A DNA stretch of 64,000 bases from Chitinophagales bacterium (GTDB taxonomy: Bacteria > Bacteroidota > Bacteroidia > Chitinophagales > JADIYW01): assembly GCA_020636535.1 (NCBI GenBank), contig JACJXT010000011.1, positions 1,550,001-1,614,000 on the forward strand, given 5' to 3'. This document shows positions 45,624-55,727 of the stretch, piece after piece. Each line of letters starts with the position of its first letter. The stretch's first letter is position 1. A program made the position numbers and the translations under genes. Under the pieces are notes generated by a model that did not search any database, was not told the DNA's origin, and saw only the letters and a list, made by a program, of their open reading frames with translations.

Positions 45624-47542
45624 TGGAGAAAATCATAGCAATCATACCTTTGTTGCCGTTACTGAGCTTCTTAATTATAGCTTTAGCTGGAAAAAAATTG
45701 CCAAAATCAATTACTACCTATTTAGCTCCAGGAAGCGTTGCTATTGCTTTTCTATTATCATTTTATTTATTAATACAGCAATTATCAAATCCAATTACTA
45801 CAACGGTCAATCTTTTCGATTGGATAAATATTGAAAACTTATACATTCCTTTCGGCTTTTTAGTCGATAATTTAACAGTTACATTTTTAGTTATTATAAC
45901 AGGAATTGGTTGTCTAATACACATCTATTCTACTGGATACATGCACGAAGAAAAAGACTATAACCGTTTCTTTGCTTATCTTAATTTATTCATTTTCTTT
46001 ATGTTATTGCTGGTAATGGGCAATAATTTCTTAATTATGTTTATTGGTTGGGAAGGCGTTGGACTTTGTTCTTATTTGTTGATTGGATTTTGGTATCAAA
46101 ACAAAGCATATAGTAGTGCTGCCAACAAAGCATTCATTATGAATAGAATTGGCGATTTAGGTTTCTTGTTAGGAATCATTCTATGCTTTGGTGTTTTTGG
46201 CTCTATTATTTTTACTGATATCTTTTCAAGCAACGATATTATTATTACAAATGGGCGATTAATTACTGCTATTACACTTTTACTTTTTGTAGGTGCAATG
46301 GGAAAATCGGCTCAAATTCCTTTATATACTTGGTTACCAGATGCAATGGCTGGTCCAACACCAGTTTCTGCTTTAATTCACGCAGCAACAATGGTAACAG
46401 CTGGTATTTATTTAGTAGCAAGATGTAGTGTGTTGTTTAATGCTGCACCAATTACATCAAATTTTATAGCTATTATAGGTGTTAGTACTTCATTATTGGC
46501 TGCAACAATTGCTATCTTTCAAAATGATATTAAAAAAGTATTGGCTTATTCTACAGTTAGCCAATTAGGATTAATATTCTTGTCATTAGGTGTTGGTGCT
46601 TATACTGCTGGTGTATTTCATGTGGTAACGCACGCATTTTTTAAAGCATTGTTGTTCTTAGGTGCTGGTAGTGTTATTCATGGTATGAGTGGTGAGCAAG
46701 ATATTAGAAGTATGGGTGGTTTAAAATCTAAAATGCCAATTACACACAAAACATTTTTAATAGGTACTATTGCTATTTCTGGTATTCCACCTTTAGCTGG
46801 ATTTTTCTCTAAAGATCAAATCTTGGCTTCAGTTTTTGAAGGGCATAAGGTATTATTTGTTTTAGGTTTACTGGCTTCTTTAATGACTGTTTTCTATATG
46901 TTCAGATTATACTTCTTAACTTTTCATGGAAAATTTAGAGGTACAAACGCACAAGAAATTCATGTACACGAATCACCAAAATCTATGACTATTCCTTTGT
47001 TGGTATTAGCTGTTTTATCTGTTGTAGGTGGATTTATTGGATTTCCACACGAATTAGGTAAACTACTCAACTTTAGTAATGGCATTGATCATTTCTTATT
47101 ACATAATATCAGTCAACAAGAATTTCATATTGGACTGAATACGGAGTTAGCATTAATGGCAATAACTTTGGTTTTAATTGCAATAATGGTTTACATCGCT
47201 TGGCAATTATTTGTTAAGAAAGAAAGCATTCCATCAAAAGAAGAAACCGAAATGTCTTTAGGCAAACAAGTCATCTATCATAAATATTATATCGATGAAT
47301 TGTATGATATTGTAATTGTAAAACCTATTGATAGCTTAGCACAACTGTTGTACCAATTCTTTGAGAAATTAGGTTTAGATGGTTTTATCAATACCATGGC
47401 TAAAAGTGTAAAAAGATTATCAGAGATATTTAAGCTAACACAAAACGGAAACTTAAGTTATTACTTAATTACTATTGTTATAGCCATTGTACTCATCATA
47501 TCTGTAAAATATTTTCAACTGTTAGAACTCATCGCTAAATAA
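45623..47542 (+). CDS. nuoL: NADH-quinone oxidoreductase subunit L
   Basis: A 639-residue antiporter-like proton-pumping subunit with about 16 helices. The core motifs are intact: FIGWEGVGLCSYLLIGFW near 141-158, QIPLYTWLPDAMAGPTPVSALIHAATMV (from Q near 230, quoted only by its ends QIPLYTWLP and LIHAATMV), and HAFFKALLFLGAGSVIH near 338. The long lateral helix is represented in the C-terminal 100 residues. It overlaps nuoM by 1 bp. Confidence 0.96.
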   Translation: MEKIIAIIPLLPLLSFLIIALAGKKLPKSITTYLAPGSVAIAFLLSFYLLIQQLSNPITTTVNLFDWINIENLYIPFGFLVDNLTVTFLVIITGIGCLIHIYSTGYMHEEKDYNRFFAYLNLFIFFMLLLVMGNNFLIMFIGWEGVGLCSYLLIGFWYQNKAYSSAANKAFIMNRIGDLGFLLGIILCFGVFGSIIFTDIFSSNDIIITNGRLITAITLLLFVGAMGKSAQIPLYTWLPDAMAGPTPVSALIHAATMVTAGIYLVARCSVLFNAAPITSNFIAIIGVSTSLLAATIAIFQNDIKKVLAYSTVSQLGLIFLSLGVGAYTAGVFHVVTHAFFKALLFLGAGSVIHGMSGEQDIRSMGGLKSKMPITHKTFLIGTIAISGIPPLAGFFSKDQILASVFEGHKVLFVLGLLASLMTVFYMFRLYFLTFHGKFRGTNAQEIHVHESPKSMTIPLLVLAVLSVVGGFIGFPHELGKLLNFSNGIDHFLLHNISQQEFHIGLNTELALMAITLVLIAIMVYIAWQLFVKKESIPSKEETEMSLGKQVIYHKYYIDELYDIVIVKPIDSLAQLLYQFFEKLGLDGFINTMAKSVKRLSEIFKLTQNGNLSYYLITIVIAIVLIISVKYFQLLELIAK

Positions 47543-49005
47543 TGCTTGCTTTAATATTAGTCATATTACCACTGTTGTTTGCTGCTTTATCACAATTAAG
47601 CTCAGAAAAAATAAGTAAGTATATTGCTTTAGTTGGTACAGTTGCTGAATTGTTAGTGGTAGGATATATTTATAAGCTATTTACAAATAATCCAACCAAT
47701 CCATTATTCAATTGGAACTATGAATGGATTCCACAATTTGGTGCTGCTTTTCATTTGAATATTGATGGTATTAATTTAGTGTTGATTTTATTAACAGCTA
47801 TTACACTACCTTTAATAATTTGGTCGAGTTTTAACAGAAGTATTTCCAATCACAAAGCGTTCTATACATTAGCATTAATCATGCAAAGTGCTTTAATAGG
47901 TGTCTTTTTAGCTAAAGATGCTTTGTTATTTTATGTTTTTTGGGAATTAGCTTTAATACCAATCTACTTTATATGTTTATTATATGGTGGAGATGGAAGG
48001 CAACAAATCACACTAAAATTCTTCTTATATACACTTTTTGGAAGTTTGTTTATGCTTGTTGCTTTAATTTTTATTGTGCTACACAGCAATACACCATCTT
48101 TCGATATGGATGCGATTTACTACACAGCATCTAAACTATCATTAAACAATCAGATTATTGTATTGGTATGTTTGTACCTAGCATTTGCTATAAAAATACC
48201 AATATTTCCACTACACACTTGGCAAGCAGATACTTATGTTAATGCACCAACACAAGGTACAATGTTGTTGTCTGGTATTATGCTAAAAATGGGTTTATTT
48301 GGAATGTTAAGATGGATGTTGCCTTTAGCACCATTGGCTTGGCAAAAATATAGTTTTGTATTGATATTGATTAGCGTTATTAGTGTAGTATATGCTGCAT
48401 TAATGGCAATTGCACAGAAAAATTTCAAACGATTATTAGCATATACATCTATGTCGCATGTTGGCTTAATTGCTGCTGGTATTTTAGCATTTAACTTACA
48501 TGCTATACAAGGAGCAATATTTCAAATGTTTTCACATGGTATAGTAGCAATTGGTTTATTCTTTATTGCAGATATTATCATCAATAGATTACAAACAGAT
48601 GAAATGGAAAACATTGAAGGAATTAGAAATAAAGACAAATTATTTAGCGTTTTATTTTTAATCGTTTTATTGGCGAGTGTAGCTTTACCATTAACCAGTA
48701 GTTTTGTAGGAGAATTCTTGTTGCTATTTGGTATTTTCTCTTATAATGTAATTTTAGCATTTGTAGCAGGATTAACCATTATTTTTGGTGCAGTGTATAT
48801 GTTGCGTGCCTATCATCAAATCATGAATGGAAAAGCAAACGACTTAGTTAGTCAGTTTAAAGCAATAAGCAAACAAGAAACAGCTATATTAGTCGTTATT
48901 AGTAGTTTGATTTTTATTTTGGGAATTTTTCCTGATATAATCTTAAAAATATCGCACGAAGAAGTAAAATGTTTAATTCAAATTGTACAAGCATCAATAA
49001 ATTAA
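47542..49005 (+). CDS. nuoM: NADH-quinone oxidoreductase subunit M
   Basis: A 487-residue antiporter-like subunit with about 14 helices. The conserved FYVFWELALIPIYFICLLYGG, FPLHTWQADTYVNAPTQGTM (start near 221) and SMSHVGLIAAG segments mark NuoM, with the key Glu in FWELALIP and Lys residues in the central helices. It is 9 bp from nuoN. Confidence 0.95.
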   Translation: MLALILVILPLLFAALSQLSSEKISKYIALVGTVAELLVVGYIYKLFTNNPTNPLFNWNYEWIPQFGAAFHLNIDGINLVLILLTAITLPLIIWSSFNRSISNHKAFYTLALIMQSALIGVFLAKDALLFYVFWELALIPIYFICLLYGGDGRQQITLKFFLYTLFGSLFMLVALIFIVLHSNTPSFDMDAIYYTASKLSLNNQIIVLVCLYLAFAIKIPIFPLHTWQADTYVNAPTQGTMLLSGIMLKMGLFGMLRWMLPLAPLAWQKYSFVLILISVISVVYAALMAIAQKNFKRLLAYTSMSHVGLIAAGILAFNLHAIQGAIFQMFSHGIVAIGLFFIADIIINRLQTDEMENIEGIRNKDKLFSVLFLIVLLASVALPLTSSFVGEFLLLFGIFSYNVILAFVAGLTIIFGAVYMLRAYHQIMNGKANDLVSQFKAISKQETAILVVISSLIFILGIFPDIILKISHEEVKCLIQIVQASIN

Positions 49006-49014
49006 AGTAGAATA

Positions 49015-50433
49015 GTGAATGTATTATTGTTAATAGTAGGTTTGGGTATAGCAACAATGTTGCTAGAAGTAGTTCATTTAAGAAAACTAATATTACCAGT
49101 AGTAACTATTGGTCTGCTTGCTGTAATAGGAATTTCATTTTCAGAGATTTATGCTATCAAACATCAAGTGTTAAGTGAACAACAAACAGCAAATCCTAAT
49201 GCATTTACCAAAATGCTTTTCTTTGATATTACTGCTTGGACAAACATCATCATACTTTCATTTGCTACTTTGTGTTGGATAATCATGCACATCAATTATT
49301 TAAATAAAGCACAACATCTATCTGATTTTATTGCTTTGTCTTTATTTGTGTTAGTTGGTGGAGTTGTTCTAGTAGCTCAAGTCAACTTTACCATGCTTTT
49401 TTTAGGTGTAGAAATAGTATCTATTCCAGTCTATATTATGGTAGGTTCTAATAAAAGAGATTTATGGTCAAACGAAGCAGCGTTCAAATACTTTATTATA
49501 GGTTCGTTTGCCAGTTGTTTTATGTTGTTAGGTATTGCTTTAATTTATGGAACAACAGGTACTTTCGAAACTAGATTTATTGGACTAATGGTTCAATTGT
49601 CCAACAGTATTAATATTCAATTACTCTACTTCGGATTGATTTTAATCTTTTTCACCTTTGCAGTAAAAGTAGCAGCAGTACCATTTCATTTTTGGTCACC
49701 AGATGCTTATGCAGGTGCTCCAACACCATTTACAGCATTCATGGCAGTAATTGTAAAAATTATTTTCTTAGCAGCAGCGTTTAGAGTTTTTGTTATTTTA
49801 TTTGGAAGTCTAAATTTAATATATGTAAACATTGTATTGTTAGTTGCTGTATTATCTATCGTAGTAGGAAATATTATAGGTTTAACACAAACCAACATTA
49901 AAAAGCTCTTAGCATATTCTGGTATTAGTCACGCAGGATTCGTACTATTATCGTTCACCTATTTAAACTATAATGTTAATAGCGTTGCAGCATATTATTT
50001 TGCAGCTTATGCTTTATCTGGTTTATTAGCATTTTGGATAATGGCAAAAACCAACGAAAACAATATAGACGAAACGATAGATGGATATAAAGGTTTGGCT
50101 TTTAGAAATCCTTTATTGGCAATTGGTATGACAACGGCTTTACTGTCGATGGCAGGAATTCCACCTTTAGCAGGATTTTTTGCTAAATATTTTATTTTAA
50201 GTAATTTGATTTTATCAGGAAAACTGTGGGTAGCTGTTGTAGCAATTTTAGCTTCTGTAATTGCAGTAGTTTATTATTTAAGAGTAGTCATTACCATGTA
50301 TCAAACTACAGATGAAGCAAGCAAAACACCAATTCAAATTAATTGGCTCAACAAAATTGGAATTATACTATTAATCGCATTAAATATTTTATTCGGAATT
50401 TATCCAAGTATTATATTGAATATTTTTAATTAA
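49015..50433 (+). CDS. nuoN: NADH-quinone oxidoreductase subunit N
   Basis: A 472-residue antiporter-like subunit with about 14 helices. It has FLGVEIVSIPVYIMVG, VPFHFWSPDAYAGAPTPFTAFM (start near 222) and LLAYSGISHAGFVLL, typical of NuoN. The start codon is GTG at 49015: an in-frame stop lies 12 bp upstream and no ATG precedes the first helix. It is the last complex I gene in the row. Confidence 0.93.
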   Translation: MNVLLLIVGLGIATMLLEVVHLRKLILPVVTIGLLAVIGISFSEIYAIKHQVLSEQQTANPNAFTKMLFFDITAWTNIIILSFATLCWIIMHINYLNKAQHLSDFIALSLFVLVGGVVLVAQVNFTMLFLGVEIVSIPVYIMVGSNKRDLWSNEAAFKYFIIGSFASCFMLLGIALIYGTTGTFETRFIGLMVQLSNSINIQLLYFGLILIFFTFAVKVAAVPFHFWSPDAYAGAPTPFTAFMAVIVKIIFLAAAFRVFVILFGSLNLIYVNIVLLVAVLSIVVGNIIGLTQTNIKKLLAYSGISHAGFVLLSFTYLNYNVNSVAAYYFAAYALSGLLAFWIMAKTNENNIDETIDGYKGLAFRNPLLAIGMTTALLSMAGIPPLAGFFAKYFILSNLILSGKLWVAVVAILASVIAVVYYLRVVITMYQTTDEASKTPIQINWLNKIGIILLIALNILFGIYPSIILNIFN

Positions 50434-50444
50434 ATAGACTAAAG

Positions 50445-51227
50445 ATGAACTTTGAAAATTTACTATACGAAATCAATAATCATATTGCTACTATTACTAT
50501 TAATCGTCCAGACAAACTCAATGCTTTAAATGGAGCAACAATTGTAGAAATTCAACAAGCATTTCAACAAGCTAAAAATGATGATACGGTTAGAGGCATT
50601 ATCTTAACTGGAGCAGGAGAGAAGGCCTTTGTAGCTGGTGCAGATATTAGCGAGTTTCAAGGACTTTCTGTTGATGAAGCTAAAGCTTTAGCACAAAGAG
50701 GACATGATATTTTCTTTGAGATTGAACAAATGCCAAAACCAGTAATTGCTGTAGTAAATGGCTTTGCTCTTGGTGGTGGTTGCGAGTTGTCTATGGCATG
50801 TCATATGCGAATTGCTACAGCTAATGCAAAATTTGGTCAACCAGAAATTAATTTAGGTATTATTGCAGGTTATGGAGGTACACAACGCTTAATTCAATAT
50901 ATTGGAAAAGCTAAATCATTAGAGTTACATCTTACTACAGATATGATTGATGCTCAAACGGCACTACAATTAGGTTTGGTTAATTATGTAGAAGATAATA
51001 AAGCAGATGCATTAACAAAAGCTACCAATATTTTAGATAAAATTGCAACTAAAGCACCAATTGCCATTCAAAAAGTAATTGAATGTACTAATGCTTATTT
51101 CGATAATAGCAAAAATGGTTTTGATACTGAAGTAGATGCATTTGCTACTATTTTTACTACAGAAGATGTAAAAGAAGGTGTTCAAGCTTTCTTAGAAAAA
51201 AGAAAACCAGACTTTAAAGGAAAGTAA
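50445..51227 (+). CDS. Enoyl-CoA hydratase/isomerase family protein
   Basis: A 260-residue crotonase-fold enzyme, most like short-chain enoyl-CoA hydratase. The ITINRPDKLNALN start, the oxyanion-hole segments AFVAGADISEF near 65-75 and NGFALGGGCELSMACHMRIA near 100-120, and the catalytic-Glu segment FGQPEINLGIIAGYGGTQRL near 131-150 are intact. It hydrates enoyl-CoA in fatty acid or amino acid breakdown. It lies 11 bp after nuoN, so it may be read through from the complex I unit. Confidence 0.9.
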   Translation: MNFENLLYEINNHIATITINRPDKLNALNGATIVEIQQAFQQAKNDDTVRGIILTGAGEKAFVAGADISEFQGLSVDEAKALAQRGHDIFFEIEQMPKPVIAVVNGFALGGGCELSMACHMRIATANAKFGQPEINLGIIAGYGGTQRLIQYIGKAKSLELHLTTDMIDAQTALQLGLVNYVEDNKADALTKATNILDKIATKAPIAIQKVIECTNAYFDNSKNGFDTEVDAFATIFTTEDVKEGVQAFLEKRKPDFKGK

Positions 51228-51228
51228 T

Positions 51229-51858
51229 ATGAAAAAATATATTGTTCTTTTTTCTATTGTTGGATTTTTGGTGAGTTGTAAACCGAATCAACCCGAAAAA
51301 AACGCAGAGAATGTAACAGAAGTGCCAGCAGATTCATCTACTACAACATTTGTTGAAACGACTAATGATGTTAAAAACGATGTTTATAGTCAGTTTAATA
51401 GATTACGATTGGCATTAGCATCACAAAATCCAAAATTAATTACTACTTTTTTTGATTTTCCATTAACAGACAATCAAGCGATTGGACTAGAAGAAGTGCT
51501 TAAATTTACGACTACAAGCAAAATTGTAGGAGATATTACACTACAAAAAGACTTTGAAAATAACATTGCTAATCTTTTTGATAAAAAAGTGATTAAAGCA
51601 TTAGGTGAAATTTCAATAGAGGAATTAAAAGAAAAAAATGTAGCTCAATCTAAAATTTTTCATTTACCAAATGATAATGCAGACTATTCTGTCTATGTGT
51701 ATACTGATGAAGCAGAAGGCAATTTAGATATTTCAGTCAATGCAACTTATCCACCAAGCGAAGACAACGAAGATGCATTAGAAAGTGCAGCAATCTATAA
51801 TTTCAAAAAAGATAGTAATGACAAACTTAAATTTAAACAAGTTTTAATGGCTGGATAA
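51229..51858 (+). CDS. Lipoprotein of unknown function
   Basis: A 209-residue protein with a lipoprotein signal (LFSIVGFLVSCKP, Cys near 17), a polar linker rich in Thr, Glu and Asn, and an alpha/beta-like domain of about 150 residues. I do not recognise the family. It begins 1 bp after the enoyl-CoA hydratase stop, suggesting co-transcription. Confidence 0.75.
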   Translation: MKKYIVLFSIVGFLVSCKPNQPEKNAENVTEVPADSSTTTFVETTNDVKNDVYSQFNRLRLALASQNPKLITTFFDFPLTDNQAIGLEEVLKFTTTSKIVGDITLQKDFENNIANLFDKKVIKALGEISIEELKEKNVAQSKIFHLPNDNADYSVYVYTDEAEGNLDISVNATYPPSEDNEDALESAAIYNFKKDSNDKLKFKQVLMAG

Positions 51859-51888
51859 AATATAATTAATAATATAAAATAATAGATA

Positions 51889-53286
51889 ATGGAATTCAGA
51901 ATTGAAAAAGACACAATGGGAAAAGTAGAAGTTCCTGCTAATGTTTATTGGGGAGCTCAAACGCAACGATCTATTCACAACTTTAAAATTGCTCAAGACA
52001 TCAACAAAATGCCAAAAGAAATTATTGAGGCATTTGCTTATTTAAAAAAGGCAGCTGCTATTACTAATTTTGAAGCTGGTGTTTTAGATGAACACAAAGA
52101 AAAATTAATCATTCAGGTTTGTGATGAAATTTTAGCTGGAAAACTAAACGACCAATTTCCTTTGGTGGTTTGGCAAACTGGTTCTGGTACTCAATCTAAT
52201 ATGAATGTAAATGAAGTTATTGCATACAGAGCTCATGTTATTGATGGTGGACAATTAACGGATGAAAAGAAAGTAGTTCATCCAAATGATGATGTCAATA
52301 AATCACAATCATCTAATGATACATTTCCTACTGCAATGCATATTGCTGCTTATAAAATTTTGGTAGAAAAAACTATTCCAGGCATCGAAAAGCTAAGAGA
52401 TACACTACTACAAAAATCAAAAGATTTTAAAGATGTCGTAAAAATTGGTCGTACACATTTTATGGATGCTACGCCATTAACGCTTGGTCAAGAATTTTCT
52501 GGTTATGCAGCACAGTTAACACATGGTATTAAAGCCATTAAAAATTCGTTTGAACATTTGTCTGAATTAGCTTTAGGTGGAACTGCTGTTGGAACTGGTA
52601 TTAATACACCAAAAGGATATGCAGTAAATGTAGCAAAACACATTGCACAACTTACAGGTTTACCATTTGTAACAGCTCCAAATAAATTTGAATCACTAGC
52701 AGCACACGATGCCATTGTAGAAGCTCATGGTGCTTTGAAAACCGTAGCCGTTTCTTTAATGAAAATTGGTAATGATATTAGAATGTTGTCTTCTGGACCA
52801 AGATGTGGTATTGGAGAAATTCATATTCCAGATAATGAACCAGGCAGTTCTATTATGCCAGGAAAAGTAAATCCTACACAATGCGAAGCAATGACTATGG
52901 TGTCTGCTCAAGTTTTAGGTAATGATGTAGCTATAAATGTAGCAGGAAGTAATGGACATTTTGAATTGAATGTTTTTAAACCAGTAATGATTTATAACTT
53001 TTTGCACAGTGCTAGATTAATTGCTGATGTTTGCGTATCGTTTAACGACAATTGTGCTGTTGGTATTGAACCAATTAAAGAGAATATTCAAAGAAACTTG
53101 AACAACTCTTTAATGTTAGTTACTGCTTTAAATACTAAAATTGGTTATTATAAAGCAGCCGAAATAGCACAAACAGCACATAAAAACGGACAAACACTTA
53201 AGGAAACAGCAGTTGCTTTAGGTTATCTTACACCAGAAGAATTTGATGAATGGGTAAGACCAGAAGATATGATTGGCGAAAAATAG
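51889..53286 (+). CDS. fumC: Class II fumarate hydratase
   Basis: A 465-residue iron-independent fumarase that interconverts fumarate and malate in the TCA cycle. The substrate-binding segments are WQTGSGTQSNMNVNEVI near 97-113, SSNDTFPTAMH near 138, GRTHFMDATPLTLGQEF near 187, and the signature GSSIMPGKVNPTQCEAM near 318-334, whose Ser is the catalytic residue. The N-terminal FRIEKDTMGKVEVPAN start is typical. The length is normal. Confidence 0.96.
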   Translation: MEFRIEKDTMGKVEVPANVYWGAQTQRSIHNFKIAQDINKMPKEIIEAFAYLKKAAAITNFEAGVLDEHKEKLIIQVCDEILAGKLNDQFPLVVWQTGSGTQSNMNVNEVIAYRAHVIDGGQLTDEKKVVHPNDDVNKSQSSNDTFPTAMHIAAYKILVEKTIPGIEKLRDTLLQKSKDFKDVVKIGRTHFMDATPLTLGQEFSGYAAQLTHGIKAIKNSFEHLSELALGGTAVGTGINTPKGYAVNVAKHIAQLTGLPFVTAPNKFESLAAHDAIVEAHGALKTVAVSLMKIGNDIRMLSSGPRCGIGEIHIPDNEPGSSIMPGKVNPTQCEAMTMVSAQVLGNDVAINVAGSNGHFELNVFKPVMIYNFLHSARLIADVCVSFNDNCAVGIEPIKENIQRNLNNSLMLVTALNTKIGYYKAAEIAQTAHKNGQTLKETAVALGYLTPEEFDEWVRPEDMIGEK

Positions 53287-53306
53287 TCATTTAATCATTA
53301 TGTGAT

Positions 53307-53335
53307 TGTCATTCTGAGTGAAGCCAAGAAGCTCT
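53307..53335. repeat. Short repeat-like intergenic sequence
   Basis: The stretch TGTCATTCTGAGTGAAGCC and its continuation into AAGAAGCTCT resembles a dispersed intergenic repeat seen in many Bacteroidota genomes. Only one copy is in this window, so the call rests on general familiarity. Confidence 0.3.
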
Positions 53336-53394
53336 ATCTATTCTTTTAGTAAATTAATTCCTACTAAAAAATAAGCGTATCTTCGTTGTTGGTT

Positions 53395-54009
53395 ATGACT
53401 AATAAAATTTTTGTAACAGGAATTCATACTAATATTGGAAAAACAGTTGCTTCGGCTTGCTTGGTAGAAGCTTTTAAAGCAGATTATTGGAAACCTATTC
53501 AAGCTGGCGATTTACACCAAACAGATAGCGATACTATTAAAAGCTTGGTTGATTTTGATGTACAAATTATTCCATCTACTTATGAATTACAAACTGCTGC
53601 TAGTCCACATTATGCAGCACAAATTGAAGATATAATTATTGATATTCAAAGTTTTACAATTGAAAATTCAAGTAATACTTTAATTATTGAAGGTGCTGGT
53701 GGACTTTGTTCTCCTATCAATAATGAGTATTTAAACATCGATTTAATTATTCAGCTTAAAGTACCAGTGGTGGTGGTAATTAATAATTATTTAGGCAGCA
53801 TCAATCATAGTATTATGACGATTCAAACACTACAACAAGCCAATATTGATATTATAGGAATTATTTTTGTAGGAGATGAGGTGAAGTCTTCTGAAGCTTT
53901 TATCGTAGCACATACCAATGTCAAAAAAATAGGATACATTCCGTTTACCAAACAACTAGACAAGCAGTTTATCCAAACTCAAGCAGAACAATTTAAAACT
54001 ATTTTATAA
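53395..54009 (+). CDS. bioD: Dethiobiotin synthase
   Basis: About 204 residues of BioD, which closes the ureido ring of dethiobiotin from diaminopelargonate, CO2 and ATP. It has the P-loop variant GIHTNIGKTVAS near the N-terminus, YWKPIQAGD, and EGAGGLCSPI near 106. Two TTG/GTT codons precede the ATG at 53395 in frame, but the ATG fits the family start. Its stop overlaps the bioA start by 1 bp. Confidence 0.92.
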   Translation: MTNKIFVTGIHTNIGKTVASACLVEAFKADYWKPIQAGDLHQTDSDTIKSLVDFDVQIIPSTYELQTAASPHYAAQIEDIIIDIQSFTIENSSNTLIIEGAGGLCSPINNEYLNIDLIIQLKVPVVVVINNYLGSINHSIMTIQTLQQANIDIIGIIFVGDEVKSSEAFIVAHTNVKKIGYIPFTKQLDKQFIQTQAEQFKTIL

Positions 54010-55268
54010 TGGATTGGTGGACATTAGACCATAAGTATATTTGGCATCCGTTTACGCAACACGCTTTAGATACAGAGATTATTGCTATAAAAAAAGGAAA
54101 AGGTGCTTTGTTGTACGATGTTGATGGCAACGAATATATAGATGCTATTGCTTCGTGGTGGACAAATGCTTTCGGACACGCTAATCCAACGATAGCCAAT
54201 GCAATTAAACAGCAAGTAGATGAATTGGAACATGTTATTTTTGCTGGATTTACACATCAACCAGCAGTAGTGCTAGCTGAAAACTTAGTGAATATATTGC
54301 CAAATCATCAAGCTAAAGTATTTTTTTCTGATAATGGTTCTACTGCTGTAGAAGTTGCACTAAAAATGGCTATTCAATATTGGTACAATCGAGGAAAGAA
54401 GAAAAACAAAATTCTGTGTTTTGAAAATGCTTATCATGGTGATACATTTGGTGCGATGTCTGTAGGTAAATCTACTTTTTTTACACCATTTTACGATAAT
54501 TTATTTGAAGTAATACAGCTTCCATTACCTAATGAAAATAATTTAAGTGATATTTTAAGTAAAGTCAATCAATGTACTGAAAATGAAACTATTGCAGCTT
54601 TTATTTTTGAGCCATTAATTTTAGGTTCTGCTGGAATGAAAATGTATGAAGCCAAGTATTTAGATAAAATTATAGCTACTTGTAAAGTCAATAATATTTT
54701 GTGTATTGCAGATGAAGTGATGACTGGTTTTGGTAGAACTGGTAAGCATTTTGCTTGTGATTATCTAGAACATCAACCAGATATATTTTGTTTGTCGAAA
54801 GCAATTACTGGTGGATTTTTACCTTTGGGAATTACTTCGTGTACCATTAATATTTACAATGCATTTTTATCATCAGACAGAATGAAGACACTTTTTCATG
54901 GACATTCTTATACTGCAAATCCAATTGTTTGTGCAGCAGCCAATGCAAGTATAAAGTTGCTACAAGAAAATCAATCAACTATAAAAATGCTAGTAGATTG
55001 GCAAAGTGAGTTAAAAAATCAGCTAAAAGAATTTAGTATAGTTAGCAACTTAAGACAGTTAGGTACTATTGTTGCTTTTGAAATAGCACAAAATGATGAT
55101 GGCTATTTTAGTACTGTAAAAGAACAGTTTTATAAAGAGAGTCTAAAAAGTGGTGTTTTATTGCGACCACTTGGTAATACCATCTACATATTTCCACCAT
55201 ATGTTATTAGCAAAAATCAATTGGAAAAAGTATATCGTACGATTATTAGTATTCTAGAAAAGATTTAA
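54009..55268 (+). CDS. bioA: Adenosylmethionine-8-amino-7-oxononanoate aminotransferase
   Basis: A 419-residue PLP enzyme that uses SAM to aminate KAPA to DAPA, the step before BioD. Typical segments are IWHPFTQH near 14-21, SWWTNAFGHANP, SDNGSTAVEVALKMA, CFENAYHGDTFGAMSVG, DEVMTGFGRTG near 236, and the PLP lysine in CLSKAITGGFLPLG near 265. The order bioD-bioA with a 1-bp overlap is a biotin operon fragment; bioB and bioF are not in the window. Confidence 0.95.
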   Translation: MDWWTLDHKYIWHPFTQHALDTEIIAIKKGKGALLYDVDGNEYIDAIASWWTNAFGHANPTIANAIKQQVDELEHVIFAGFTHQPAVVLAENLVNILPNHQAKVFFSDNGSTAVEVALKMAIQYWYNRGKKKNKILCFENAYHGDTFGAMSVGKSTFFTPFYDNLFEVIQLPLPNENNLSDILSKVNQCTENETIAAFIFEPLILGSAGMKMYEAKYLDKIIATCKVNNILCIADEVMTGFGRTGKHFACDYLEHQPDIFCLSKAITGGFLPLGITSCTINIYNAFLSSDRMKTLFHGHSYTANPIVCAAANASIKLLQENQSTIKMLVDWQSELKNQLKEFSIVSNLRQLGTIVAFEIAQNDDGYFSTVKEQFYKESLKSGVLLRPLGNTIYIFPPYVISKNQLEKVYRTIISILEKI

Positions 55269-55274
55269 ATTATT

Positions 55275-55688
55275 TTATATTAATGTAAAAATTAATATTC
55301 CAGCAATAATACTAATAATAGTTGTAGTTATACCAATAGCTTTTGATTTAATCCAACCAGACAAACTAATAACGGCAAGTAGTGCATAGATACCAATAAT
55401 AAAAGACAGACCGCCAACCAATCTAGGATAATGTAGTAGTTCTAGTTTGCTTTGGTATGGCGAGTTTGGTGCTAATATTATTTGAATTTTATTCATACCA
55501 AACACTGCTACAATAAAAAATACTGCTGCTATTGATAATCCAATAACCATTGCTCTTACAATTTTATTATCTAATTGAAAGGCAATAAGTGTACCTAAAA
55601 TAGTAGCAGAAACACCACCTAAAAAAGTACTAATAAATACCAATTGTTCTGCTAATGTTTTATAGTACGCTATATTTAGTTCTTTCAT
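55275..55688 (-). CDS. Small membrane protein, four helices
   Basis: A 137-residue protein with four hydrophobic helices at about 12-36, 44-64, 88-110 and 115-135, and short loops. I do not recognise the family. It converges on bioA with a 6-bp gap and is the last of a minus-strand row of small envelope proteins. Confidence 0.7.
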   Translation of the reverse strand: MKELNIAYYKTLAEQLVFISTFLGGVSATILGTLIAFQLDNKIVRAMVIGLSIAAVFFIVAVFGMNKIQIILAPNSPYQSKLELLHYPRLVGGLSFIIGIYALLAVISLSGWIKSKAIGITTTIISIIAGILIFTLI

Positions 55689-55727
55689 CAGTTAAATATA
55701 CAATTTGTTGATGAGGTTTTAATAAAC

